A stretch of DNA of 31,702 nucleotides from Nostoc sp. CHAB 5834. GTDB lineage: Bacteria; Cyanobacteriota; Cyanobacteriia; Cyanobacteriales; Nostocaceae. Each line of letters begins with the position of its first letter. Position 1 is the first letter of the stretch. The notes beneath the pieces were generated by a model. That model was not told the DNA's origin, made no database searches, and saw only the letters and a program-made list of their open reading frames with translations. The stretch spans positions 9,165 through 40,866 of the forward strand of contig JAIVFU010000064.1 in assembly GCA_020829485.1 (NCBI GenBank). Direction: 5' to 3'. Shown in pieces: positions 16,502-24,655 of this stretch. The position numbers and the translations under genes were made by a program.

Positions 16502-19087
16502 ATGTCATTGGATGACGACGAATTGATATCACGAGAGGAAGTACTAGCAGGTTTACCAGCTAAACGAGCGAATACATTACTGTTTTTGCTTGAGAGCCGC
16601 ACCGCCCAGATCGTGGCGCGATCGCGGATGGAGTTTTCCCTCACAGAGCAAGCTGCCTCAGAGCGCGATTTGGCTTTCCTGGAAGCCTTTGCTTTAGGAA
16701 ACGCGCCACCACTCCACCCCACTATTCAGCACTTGGAACGCTACGCCGAGCAATGGACAACCCTCGTACCGGAAAATCCCAGACTGAAAGCTGCGATCGC
16801 CCATGCCCTCAGCCAGAAGTACACTTTCATGTATCAAGCAGTGCCTAACATTCGGGCAATTTTGGGTTTGGATCAAAAGGCAGTGCAAATAGCATACTTG
16901 CGTTTGTATAGAAAACAACTTTTGAGCATTTTTGCATCCAAGTTATCACTGATGGAACAGTGGCACTGGATGACAGCAGCGATCGCCCAGCGTTTAGAAT
17001 CTCTTCCACCTTTTTGGTTAGCTTCTATACTTACCGTAGCATTAGGTCTTCCTCAAGCTTTTTTAGCCTTGCCCATCGCTGTAGCCGATGTAGGGCCCTT
17101 AGCTACAATTGCTTTCATAATCATCATTGGTATAATCAATACCCTAACTATGGCTTGTATGGCAGAAGCCGTTGGTCGCAGTGGTGACTTCCGTTATGGT
17201 AACTCTTTTATCAAACAATTAGTATCTAATTATTTAGGAAGTACAGGCTCATTTATACTTTCTATAGCAGTTGGCATCCGTGTTTTCTTCATAGCATTGG
17301 CTTGTTATATCGGTTTGTCGGTGACAATGGCAAATTTCACCCAGATACCAGCAGCACTGTGGGCGGGATTGCTGTTCTGCGCCGGATTGTATTTGGTATC
17401 TCGAAAATCGCTTAACTTCACCGTTGCCTTGATGGTATTACTAGCAGGCATCAACGTGAGTTTGCTTCTCATCCTTTCACTGTTATCATTTCGCCACATC
17501 CAACTAGAAAACCTTTTATATGTAAACTTGCCCTTTCTCGACGGTCAACCTTTTCAACCTTGGATGCTACAACGAATTTTAGGTGTCAGCCTGATGCTTT
17601 ACTTTGGTCATGTTTATGTGGGAGAATGTGGCAAGCTGATACTTCCTCGTGACCCTAGCGCTGTATCCTTAATTTGGGGCAGCGTAGCGGGAACTGTTTT
17701 TTTAACTATTCTCTTTTGCATTTGGGTACTAGCAGTTAACGGAGCCGTATCGCCAGAGTTGCTGAGTGGACAGTCAGGCACTGCCTTAGAACCATTAGCA
17801 TTGGAAGTCGGTGCGATCGTCACAGTTTTAGGAGCAGTATTAGTTACCTTACTGTTGGGAATGGCTTGGCTTCGCAGTTCCAGTCTCTTAGTCAACCTCG
17901 CTAGGGAGTGGTTGCCTACCCGACCACAACCGATTTTAAGGCTGCCCCGCCAGCAAGGAATATTAATCTTACATCCCTGTGGCGACGCCAACCGCGTTCC
18001 TCATATTGGTTTAACCTACCTGGGATTGGAAGAAGCTAAGTCCAAGTTTCGCCTAGATATTCAGTTAAGCGGCAATGTGCATCATGTAGAAATTGCCTTG
18101 GCTGAACGTTGGGATATTAAAGAGCTACTCCATCAGTTCCCAGACTTACGCAAGTGGGATACTCGCCTAACTTTAGAAGTCAAGTCAGCTAACCATGATA
18201 GTGTTTGTGTACAAGCCATTTCACCCATGCTCTTGGTTTACGAAGGAGGTTTAAAAGCTGATTTCAACAATACTACTTCCGAGCATCAGAGTCAGACACA
18301 AAGGTTTTGGAAAACCCTACTAAACCAACGTCGCTTTTTCCTATCCATCAGCCCCTTACTCCTAGTCTTTCTGCTAACTGAGTGGCTGTTCCTAGCTGGA
18401 ACGCAATCCTTTACCAGCATACTCGCCTTTGCTGGTGTACTTGGCAACTCCCTTGTTGGCGGTATTTTCCCAGTTTTACTATTGGTTTCTAGCCGACGCA
18501 AAGGAGAGCTTGTACCCGGAGTAGTCTTCAAGATTTTCAACCATCCGTTTTTCAGCGTCGGTATATACAGTTTATTTTTAGCCATCCTACTCGTCCACGG
18601 TCTGTTCATCTGGGAAAATTCTGTGGCGCGTATCAGTGCATTGTCTATTGCTGTCTTATCGTTAGGAGCAACTTTAGTAATGAAGCACTATGGTGCTTTC
18701 ACTTCTCGTGTGGTAGTAGAACTGCGAGAGCAACACCAAGGAGGACAATCAGTATTTACAATCACTGCTGGCGGACAACCAAAAATAACAGAAGTGTTAT
18801 TGGGATATGCCGAAGGTGAACAACACCACCTAGCTGCCACTGTCGAGATTCCATCACTCTCATCTCTGCACTATGCCACATTCCGCTTACCAACCAAGCG
18901 AAAACAGGAATTGAGAGTGTGGACACACACTCTCAATTCTAAGATTGACTCAAAAAGTTTGCCTGCATTTGTGGAAATAGAGAGTGGCAACAAGAATATG
19001 CAGTTTGACTTAATGTTATCCGGTGGACGAGTTTTGCTACCTCTGATTAGTGATGGTTGCTGGTTGAAATTTACCTTTCCAGAGTAA
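16502..19087 (+). CDS. Large APC-superfamily-like membrane protein with extra soluble and C-terminal membrane domains
   Basis: 861 aa. A soluble helical N-terminus of about 160 residues precedes a transporter-like block of about ten spans (about 168-465). Its opening (LASILTVALGLPQAFLALPIAVADVGPLATIAF) recalls amino-acid permeases of the APC superfamily. A soluble beta-rich stretch follows (about 475-600), then four or five more spans (about 611-728) and a C-terminal beta domain (to 861). Typical permeases are 400-500 aa, so this is a fusion or a specialised sensor-transporter. It begins 2 nt after the Cache-HAMP gene and is followed 67 nt later by the MinD-like ATPase. It may sense or move an amino-acid-like ligand, or the peptide product itself. 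The family is called from transporter-like sequence only. Confidence 0.65.
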   Translation: MSLDDDELISREEVLAGLPAKRANTLLFLLESRTAQIVARSRMEFSLTEQAASERDLAFLEAFALGNAPPLHPTIQHLERYAEQWTTLVPENPRLKAAIAHALSQKYTFMYQAVPNIRAILGLDQKAVQIAYLRLYRKQLLSIFASKLSLMEQWHWMTAAIAQRLESLPPFWLASILTVALGLPQAFLALPIAVADVGPLATIAFIIIIGIINTLTMACMAEAVGRSGDFRYGNSFIKQLVSNYLGSTGSFILSIAVGIRVFFIALACYIGLSVTMANFTQIPAALWAGLLFCAGLYLVSRKSLNFTVALMVLLAGINVSLLLILSLLSFRHIQLENLLYVNLPFLDGQPFQPWMLQRILGVSLMLYFGHVYVGECGKLILPRDPSAVSLIWGSVAGTVFLTILFCIWVLAVNGAVSPELLSGQSGTALEPLALEVGAIVTVLGAVLVTLLLGMAWLRSSSLLVNLAREWLPTRPQPILRLPRQQGILILHPCGDANRVPHIGLTYLGLEEAKSKFRLDIQLSGNVHHVEIALAERWDIKELLHQFPDLRKWDTRLTLEVKSANHDSVCVQAISPMLLVYEGGLKADFNNTTSEHQSQTQRFWKTLLNQRRFFLSISPLLLVFLLTEWLFLAGTQSFTSILAFAGVLGNSLVGGIFPVLLLVSSRRKGELVPGVVFKIFNHPFFSVGIYSLFLAILLVHGLFIWENSVARISALSIAVLSLGATLVMKHYGAFTSRVVVELREQHQGGQSVFTITAGGQPKITEVLLGYAEGEQHHLAATVEIPSLSSLHYATFRLPTKRKQELRVWTHTLNSKIDSKSLPAFVEIESGNKNMQFDLMLSGGRVLLPLISDGCWLKFTFPE

Positions 19088-19154
19088 TGAGGGAGTGGGG
19101 AGTGGAGGGATGAGAAAAATTAATAACTAATGACAAATGACAAGGAGGTAACTT

Positions 19155-19961
19155 ATGGCACAAATTATCGCAGTTCATTCATTCCGTGGCGGCACTGGCA
19201 AATCAAACTTGATTGCTAACATAGCCTCTACTATGGCACTTGGGGGGCAACGTGTAGGTATTATCGATACTGATATCCAATCGCCTGGGATTCACGTAAT
19301 TTTCGGTCTTAACGAGAACAAAATGGAACTCGCTCTCAATGACTACTTATGGGGTCGTTGTAATATTCAAGATGCTGCTTACGATGTTACTAATGCTCTA
19401 ATTGCAGACCAGGGAAATATAGGTACTATCAAGGGTAGTCTTTATTTAGTTCCTTCTAGTATTAAGGCGGGTGAAATCGCCAAAATTCTACGTGAGGGGT
19501 ACGATGTAGTCCGGCTCAACGATGGTTTTCAAGAACTTATCCGCACTTTGAAACTGGATTATCTATTAATTGACACACACCCCGGTTTGAATGAAGAAAC
19601 CTTACTTTCCATTGGTATTTCTAATGTTCTGGTGATTCTTCTTCGTCCAGATAATCAAGACTTCCAAGGTACTGCTGTGACAGTGGATGTAGCTCGTAAA
19701 CTGAAAGTGCCAAAAATGTTGTTGGTAATTAATAAAGCACTACCAAGCTTGGATTTCACGGACTTGCAACAACGGGTAGAGAAAATCTACAACGTATCAG
19801 TAGCAGGAGTTTTGCCCCTCTCGGAAGACGTGGTACAGTTAGCAAGCAATGGTGTTTTCTCTCTGCGTTACCCCCAGCATCCCATCACTCAAACAATTAA
19901 AGCAATAACCGAGCAGATTGCTGGTGTAGTTTGGAGACAAGAGATAGGAGTTAGGAGATAG
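19155..19961 (+). CDS. MinD/ParA-like P-loop ATPase
   Basis: 268 aa. The deviant Walker A reads [10 protein letters not shown] (residues 9-18): the usual signature Lys is Arg11, while the P-loop Lys16 is present. [10 protein letters not shown] (switch I-like) and [12 protein letters not shown] (Walker B-like) follow, and a short amphipathic C-terminal helix ([16 protein letters not shown]) could touch the membrane as in MinD. An ideal AAGGAGGT lies 5 nt before the ATG, implying strong translation. It follows the APC-like gene in the same direction. MinD-like ATPases position or regulate membrane complexes; here the likely client is the Cache/APC-like pair or the exporter, which is inference. 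It is not accompanied by minC or minE. Confidence 0.85.
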   Translation: MAQIIAVHSFRGGTGKSNLIANIASTMALGGQRVGIIDTDIQSPGIHVIFGLNENKMELALNDYLWGRCNIQDAAYDVTNALIADQGNIGTIKGSLYLVPSSIKAGEIAKILREGYDVVRLNDGFQELIRTLKLDYLLIDTHPGLNEETLLSIGISNVLVILLRPDNQDFQGTAVTVDVARKLKVPKMLLVINKALPSLDFTDLQQRVEKIYNVSVAGVLPLSEDVVQLASNGVFSLRYPQHPITQTIKAITEQIAGVVWRQEIGVRR

Positions 19962-19991
19962 AAATTAAGAGTAGCACTGTCAAGGTAAGTT

Positions 19992-20402
19992 TTGTATTCA
20001 TTAGCACGTCTGAACTCGGAAGTTGAGCCTCTGAACTCGGAAGTTGAGCCTTTGAACTCAAAAGTTGAGCTTCTGAACTCGGAAGTTGAGCCTTTGAACT
20101 CGGAAGTTGAGCCTCTGAACTCGGAAGTTGAGCCTTTGAACTCAAAAGTTGAGCTTCTGAACTCGGAAATTGAGCCTCTGAACTCGGAAGTTGAGCCTTT
20201 GAACTCAAAAGTTGAGCCTCTGAACTCGGAAGTTGAGCCTTTGAACTCGAAAGTTGAGCCTTTGAACTCGGAATTTTCAAAATTCTCAAAGAACAAGCGA
20301 AGATTTTGTTTGAACAAATATGAAATTCAACCTACATATCACCTTGATAGAGCTAGAGTTAAGAGTTATTATTCTCCCTCATCTTCTCCATCTCCTTTTT
20401 GA
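19992..20402 (+). CDS. Possible heptad-repeat peptide encoded by the 21-bp array (doubtful)
   Basis: A 136-codon frame from a TTG at 19992, with AAGG 6 nt upstream, reads through the 21-bp array as thirteen heptads of the form LNSEVEP / LNSKVEL. The order of Leu and Val could make a coiled coil, but a Pro in most heptads argues against a regular one. Two minus-strand frames also stay open through the array, as any 21-bp repeat without stops allows, so openness alone is no evidence for translation. The echo at 26946 keeps the same phase, which mildly favours coding. No homologue is recognised. Confidence 0.25.
   Translation: MYSLARLNSEVEPLNSEVEPLNSKVELLNSEVEPLNSEVEPLNSEVEPLNSKVELLNSEIEPLNSEVEPLNSKVEPLNSEVEPLNSKVEPLNSEFSKFSKNKRRFCLNKYEIQPTYHLDRARVKSYYSPSSSPSPF
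20011..20274 (+). repeat. 21-bp tandem repeat array, 13 units
   Basis: Units begin with TGAACTC every 21 bp from 20011 to 20263; twelve are complete and the last is partial. The main type is TGAACTCGGAAGTTGAGCCT plus one base. A second type has TGAACTCAAAAG and often GAGCTTC. The order of variants suggests that blocks of several units were themselves duplicated. The array fills the gap between the MinD-like and HExxH genes. Each unit contains partly complementary CTC and GAG parts, so the RNA could fold into small hairpins. Confidence 0.9.
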
Positions 20403-20403
20403 G

Positions 20404-20480
20404 GCGATGTCTACGATGGTCACTGAGCTTGCTTGCCCTGAGCCTGCGCCGAAGGGTCGAAGTGCGGGCTACGCCTACGC
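20404..20480 (+). repeat. Nested dispersed repeats (one element inserted within another)
   Basis: The outer element is split into gcgatgtctacga (20404-20416) and cgggctacgcctacgc (20465-20480); joined, it is a canonical form of the repeat also seen at 8565. The 48-bp insert starts tggtcactgagcttg and ends tcgaagtg, a second repeat type. Within it lies ccctgagcctgcgccgaaggg, which looks like a third, palindrome-like element. The stack forms the leader immediately upstream of the HExxH gene. Confidence 0.65.
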
Positions 20481-20482
20481 TT

Positions 20483-21652
20483 ATGATTGATCAACAATCA
20501 TTTCGCTCTCATGTCCTAGCCTACTTTGGAGCCACTGCTGCACAGGCGGAGGAACTATTGGTATACAACCAAAACGTTTTTAATCACAACACGTTAAACC
20601 ATACCGTCAAGTTTCCTCTTCCCCCTGAAGCTCATGTGGCTGCTTGGGAAAAATACGCTCTGGGTGCAAGAGTTTTAGGAACATTTGAAGCACTAAAGCG
20701 CGTACTGGTTCAGTTAAAATTTCCCATAGTTGAGGGTATCAGCCAAACGCAGACTTATCGAGATGCCACTCGCAAGGGTGTTGCAATAGATGGGATGACA
20801 GAGGCAACTGGTTTAGTTTTGCAGCAACCTGAGAAACTCCAATTAATACTACATCAAAGCTTGGCTGGAACCATCCCAGTATTGCTAACCGAGAATCGAG
20901 ACGACTTTGTTTCTCTGGTACAAGCTCTCACAAAGGGAAATGAACCGCAACCAATCCCTGCATCTATGGGAGCCTGTATAGTTAGCGGGTTTAATAACTG
21001 GGACAGGATTCATCAGTATCGTCAAAAATGGTCAGCTGAAAGTTTTGCTAATCGTTACCAAAGTAGTTGGCAAGAAGAATTTCAGCGATTAATCTCGCAA
21101 AAAGAACTCTATCAGGATAAGTTTATTATTTTGAGTGGCAATTCTTATAGCAACGTTTCAGCCAGCGACATGGAGTTTGAGGAATCCCAATGGCAGCGTC
21201 TATCCTTGACAATTCGACTGGAGCATGAATGCACGCACTACTTCACACGTCGCTTGTTTAACTCCATGCGAAACAATATACTCGACGAGCTAATTGCAGA
21301 CTATCGAGGGATTGTAGCTGCTACGGGTTTTTATCGGGCTGACTGGTGTTTACGCTTTTTAGGGTTAGAGTCATTTCCTGATTATCGAGAAGGAGGCAGA
21401 TTGCAAAACTACCGAGGTAAACCTCCACTTTCTGATAGGGCTTTTGAGATTCTACAGGCATTGGTGAAGGCAGCCGCCGAAAATTTGCAGCGCTTTCATG
21501 CTGAGTACTCAGAAGATTTAACTGACACTAATATGCAACCCCTAATGTTAATGAGTTTAACTTATTTGACATTAGAAGAATTGGCTTCTAAAGAAGCAAA
21601 ATTTCGCATCAAAGAAACCTTGGATAAATTGCAGAAAGTCCTTCTTGTATAA
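20483..21652 (+). CDS. HExxH-containing putative metalloprotein (DUF7005-like)
   Basis: 389 aa from the ATG at 20483 (MIDQQSFRSHVLAYFG). The frame is open 28 codons further upstream from a TTG, but that part is the nested repeat and is Arg/Leu-rich, so I reject it. The centre carries LEHECTHYF, an HExxH zinc-binding motif (His248, Glu249, His252), and 20 residues later DELIADYRG, which could supply the third ligand (Glu269 or Asp273). No signal peptide or membrane span is seen, so it is probably cytoplasmic. The position between the MinD-like and double cNMP genes of a RiPP locus allows a role in processing the leader or in self-protection, but the C39 domain already provides leader cleavage. 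The family name is from memory of the pattern and is tentative. Confidence 0.75.
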   Translation: MIDQQSFRSHVLAYFGATAAQAEELLVYNQNVFNHNTLNHTVKFPLPPEAHVAAWEKYALGARVLGTFEALKRVLVQLKFPIVEGISQTQTYRDATRKGVAIDGMTEATGLVLQQPEKLQLILHQSLAGTIPVLLTENRDDFVSLVQALTKGNEPQPIPASMGACIVSGFNNWDRIHQYRQKWSAESFANRYQSSWQEEFQRLISQKELYQDKFIILSGNSYSNVSASDMEFEESQWQRLSLTIRLEHECTHYFTRRLFNSMRNNILDELIADYRGIVAATGFYRADWCLRFLGLESFPDYREGGRLQNYRGKPPLSDRAFEILQALVKAAAENLQRFHAEYSEDLTDTNMQPLMLMSLTYLTLEELASKEAKFRIKETLDKLQKVLLV

Positions 21653-21746
21653 ATCTCAAAGACTATCTCATCCCTCTGCGATTTCTGCGCTTCTGCGGTT
21701 CGTTTTTCTTCAACTTATCATTTACCAAATGTAGGGTAATTAACCT
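21653..21746. other. Short spacer with Nostoc-type intergenic sequence
   Basis: The stretch cctctgcgatttctgcgc followed by ttctgcggttcg is an interspersed sequence common between genes in filamentous cyanobacteria. No hairpin with a T run typical of a terminator was found, so read-through into the next gene is likely. Confidence 0.4.
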
Positions 21747-22838
21747 ATGACAGAAGTCCTACTTAAAGAATTAACTAACAGTGACATTGATTGGATGATT
21801 GCTATAGGTCATCAAAGAGAAATAGCGGCTGGAACTGTACTCATTCAAGAAGGGAAAGCTGTTAATTCCTTACATATCCTACTCGATGGAATGTTAACAG
21901 TTACTACTGCTGAATCTGACAAAAACCCTCTGACTCGTGCTTTTGCAGCCATAGAAGGTATTGAAAATCCCAATCGAGAAATTACGAGATTATCCAGTGG
22001 TGAGGTAGTCGGAGAAGTTCCTTTCATAGCTACTCGAACAGCTACAACTGTTAAGGCTGTAAAAAAGTCGTTGGTGTTGTCAATTCCTCAGCAGGAATTG
22101 GTAACAAAATTGCAGCAAGATGTTGGTTTTGCTTCGCGTTTTTATCGAGCGATCGCCATTATGCTTTTAGATAGGCTACAAAGTATCATCAAGCAGCTTG
22201 GTCGTAGCAACATAGCCCAAGGACAACCACTAAAGGATATCTTGTTTGTATTAGGAAAATTGCATGATAGTGACATCGATTGGATGATGGCTTGTGGGAC
22301 TCAGCACAAAATTGCAGCTAACACTGTACTCATCCATGAACAGAGACCTGTAGATGCACTTTATATCCTACTAAGTGGAATAATGTCACTGTCTATTTCT
22401 GAAGATGAACGCAATCCTTTAGCTCGTGCTTTTGCTGCTCTAGAGGATAGCGAAGTTACAAATCGAGAGATAGCAAAATTATCGAAAGGTGAAATTATGG
22501 GAGAAACACCCTTCATTGATGGTCGCTTACCTTCTGCAACTATTAAAGCTATTGAAGACTCAATAGTTTTGTCTATTCCCCGACAGCAATTGACAGCAAG
22601 GCTACAGCAAGATATCGGATTTGCATCCCGTTTTTATCAAGTGATTGCTACTTTACTTTCTAATAAGCTCCAAGGAATGCTTAGTCGCCTTGGTTATGGC
22701 AGGCGTGTTTATAGCCCAGGTCAGTCACTTGATGAAAATATTCAATATGAGGATGAACTAGATTCGAGTGTTTTAGATCGGATGGCGCTGGCTGGTAAAA
22801 GATTTGAATGGATGCAGGAACGCTTAAGAGTAAATTGA
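21747..22838 (+). CDS. Protein with two tandem cyclic-nucleotide-binding-fold domains
   Basis: 363 aa made of two similar halves (about 1-150 and 165-325). Each has the cNMP-fold pattern: AAGTVLIQEG then LHILLDGMLTV and LSSGEVVGEVPFI in the first; AANTVLIHEQ, LYILLSGIMSL and LSKGEIMGETPFI in the second. Both then have a SLVLSIPQQEL / SIVLSIPRQQL strand and a helix FASRFYRAIA / FASRFYQVIA. The phosphate-binding cassette lacks the clear Arg of true cAMP receptors (TRTATTVKA; GRLPSATIKA), so ligand binding is doubtful. There is no HTH. Such proteins are found with NHLM export genes in cyanobacteria; they may regulate or dock on the exporter. It lies upstream of the HlyD-type gene in the same direction. 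Confidence 0.85.
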   Translation: MTEVLLKELTNSDIDWMIAIGHQREIAAGTVLIQEGKAVNSLHILLDGMLTVTTAESDKNPLTRAFAAIEGIENPNREITRLSSGEVVGEVPFIATRTATTVKAVKKSLVLSIPQQELVTKLQQDVGFASRFYRAIAIMLLDRLQSIIKQLGRSNIAQGQPLKDILFVLGKLHDSDIDWMMACGTQHKIAANTVLIHEQRPVDALYILLSGIMSLSISEDERNPLARAFAALEDSEVTNREIAKLSKGEIMGETPFIDGRLPSATIKAIEDSIVLSIPRQQLTARLQQDIGFASRFYQVIATLLSNKLQGMLSRLGYGRRVYSPGQSLDENIQYEDELDSSVLDRMALAGKRFEWMQERLRVN

Positions 22839-23209
22839 ATTGGCTAGTATTATGCAAATTTACAAAGAGTGAATCAAAGGCGGCTGCAAGCGATCGCTTT
22901 AGCAATCATTTCTGTCGCCAGTTTCGCTCAAGCCTCAAATTTATCACGATAAATAGAAAATAATAGTAGTTTCACATAAAATTTTTGCATTGTGTTTAAA
23001 AAAATTGCCATCTATTCTAGGAATAGTAAAACAAAAACATATATTTGATACAAAAACAAGGTTTTTATCCCATTTATTTGCGAGGCAGCGCTAAACTTTT
23101 TAACTTCTTTTCTCTTTCTGGCGTTGCTGAATCTAGAGAGGAATGTTTCGCGCAAAGACGCAAAGGAAAATTTCTTGTGCTGATTAATAAAATACTAATG
23201 TGAAGATAA
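22839..23209. other. Intergenic region before the export genes
   Basis: 371 nt. Holds a probable AraC-domain relic (22888-22953), an AT-rich tract, and at 23117-23165 a sequence beginning ctggcgttgctgaat and continuing to cgcgcaaagacgcaaagg, which resembles IS-end/interspersed sequence frequent in Nostoc genomes. A promoter for the export genes could lie in the AT-rich part (about 22950-23070); I could not define it. Confidence 0.45.
22888..22953 (+). pseudogene. Relic of an AraC-type HTH domain
   Basis: One frame reads DRFSNHFCRQFRSSLKF and then stops. This matches the end of the second AraC helix-turn-helix, compare YAGCFFRQFRISFG in the gene ending at 9382; the DNA tcgccagtttcgc is identical in both. 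Nothing upstream restores a domain, so it is at most a fragment left by recombination. Confidence 0.35.
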
Positions 23210-24655
23210 ATGTTAAACCAGAAACGCAGCCTATTCCGCAAAGAGTCACTAGAGCGCTTATCTTCTCCCGAAAGATTAGACCAACTGATGCAAATCGTCA
23301 GTCCCAAAAGCTGGCTACCGCTAGTCGCCTTGGGTTCCCTAGTGGGAGTAGGCATAATCTGGAGTATTTATGGACGCATCCCCATCACCGTTGATGGCCG
23401 AGGAGTAATGATTTACCCACGCAAAGTTGTGCCACTGCAATCACTAAGCTCAGGGCAGTTACTTGTTCTTAATACCAAAGTTGGGGATATTGTCAAAAAG
23501 GGGCAAGTATTGGCAACAGTTGACCAAGTTGACCTGCGTAAGCAATTACAATTAGCGCGTGCTAAATTACTCCAACTAGAGGGACAGGATAGTAACGCTA
23601 GCTTGTTACAAGGGCAGCGTCAGCAGCTTGACACAAAGGCAATCCAAGAGCAACGCCTAACTCTTCAGCAAAGACTCAAAATCATCCAGGATTTAACACC
23701 TGTACTGAAGGAAAAAGGACTACTATCAATAGAGCGCGATCGCCTCAACCTCAAGCGACGCTTGCAAATACTCCAAGGGCTGCTTCCTACCCATAAAAAA
23801 AGACTAGACAACCGTCAAAGACTATTGAGAGAGGGAGCGATTCCTGATGATGTGGTGCTAGAGGCACAGCAACAATACGACAATGCCCGTGCCAGCATTG
23901 ATGAAGCTGAATCTCAATTGAAGCAACTAGACCTCAAGGAAGCGGATGCACAACAACAATACCTCTCGAATTTGAACGAAATCAAAAACATCCAAGCTCA
24001 GTTACAAGAACAGAATAGTAAGGTAGCTAGTCTAGCTCAAGAAAGCCTGCAAACTACAACTACTCGGAAAAACGAGATTCAAGAACTCAAGCGAGAGATT
24101 GCCAAACTTGAACAGCAACTAGCCACTAACAGCCAGATTATCAGTCAACACAATGGACGCATTTTAGAAATCACGGTTACGCCTGGACAAGTTGTTAATG
24201 CCGGCACCCGGTTAGGAAGCATAGATGAGGATAATCCATCTAGCAAGATGGTTAGCATAACGTATTTTCCGATCGCAGAGGGCAAGAAAATTCAACCAGG
24301 GATGTCAATCCAAATTACCCCTCAAACCGTTAAACGAGAACGCTTTGGTGGCATCGTCGGCACTATTACCAGTGTCTCAGCATTTCCAATCACCAAGGAG
24401 GGAGCAACTAATGTGGTGGGCAATCCAGAAATAGTCGAAGGTTTGATGTCTGGAAAACAGGAAGGAGTAATGCAAGTATTCGCTGACTTAGAGCCAGACT
24501 CCTCCAGCTTCAGCGGTTACAAGTGGGCTTCTTCCACTGGGCCGCAACTAAAAATTTCTTCTGGAACTACTACCGTTGTTCGAGTCAAAGTAGAAGAACG
24601 CGCTCCCATCACCTATGTTTTACCTATTCTGAGGTCTGTCAGTGGTATCAACTAA
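23210..24655 (+). CDS. NHLM-type secretion adaptor (HlyD / membrane-fusion family)
   Basis: 481 aa. One N-terminal span (about 36-54), then the first half of a lipoyl-like domain (PLQSLSSGQLLVLNTKVGDIVKKGQVLATVD, about 75-105). A long Gln/Leu-rich coiled-coil hairpin (about 105-310), the second lipoyl half (NGRILEITVTPGQVVNAGTRLG) and a beta-barrel end follow. This is the architecture of the NHLP-associated bacteriocin secretion proteins that join an ABC exporter to the outer envelope. Its 3' end overlaps the next gene by 14 nt, so the two are translationally coupled and should act as one export complex. Confidence 0.92.
   Translation: MLNQKRSLFRKESLERLSSPERLDQLMQIVSPKSWLPLVALGSLVGVGIIWSIYGRIPITVDGRGVMIYPRKVVPLQSLSSGQLLVLNTKVGDIVKKGQVLATVDQVDLRKQLQLARAKLLQLEGQDSNASLLQGQRQQLDTKAIQEQRLTLQQRLKIIQDLTPVLKEKGLLSIERDRLNLKRRLQILQGLLPTHKKRLDNRQRLLREGAIPDDVVLEAQQQYDNARASIDEAESQLKQLDLKEADAQQQYLSNLNEIKNIQAQLQEQNSKVASLAQESLQTTTTRKNEIQELKREIAKLEQQLATNSQIISQHNGRILEITVTPGQVVNAGTRLGSIDEDNPSSKMVSITYFPIAEGKKIQPGMSIQITPQTVKRERFGGIVGTITSVSAFPITKEGATNVVGNPEIVEGLMSGKQEGVMQVFADLEPDSSSFSGYKWASSTGPQLKISSGTTTVVRVKVEERAPITYVLPILRSVSGIN

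Noticed and set aside
16468..18609. Minus-strand ORFs up to 125 codons within the Cache-HAMP and APC-like genes
   Set aside because: Antisense shadows of strongly supported plus-strand coding frames.
20011..20274. CRISPR array
   Set aside because: Units are contiguous 21-bp tandem copies without unique spacers.
19889..20317. Minus-strand ORFs of 142 and 112 codons through the 21-bp array ([12 protein letters not shown] and [12 protein letters not shown] repeats)
   Set aside because: A 21-bp unit without stops leaves several frames open; these have no ribosome-binding site, and the longer one runs into the MinD-like gene in antisense.
20399..20482. 28-codon N-terminal extension of the HExxH protein from a TTG
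   Set aside because: It consists of the nested dispersed repeats and is Arg/Leu-rich; the ATG at 20483 starts the coherent protein.
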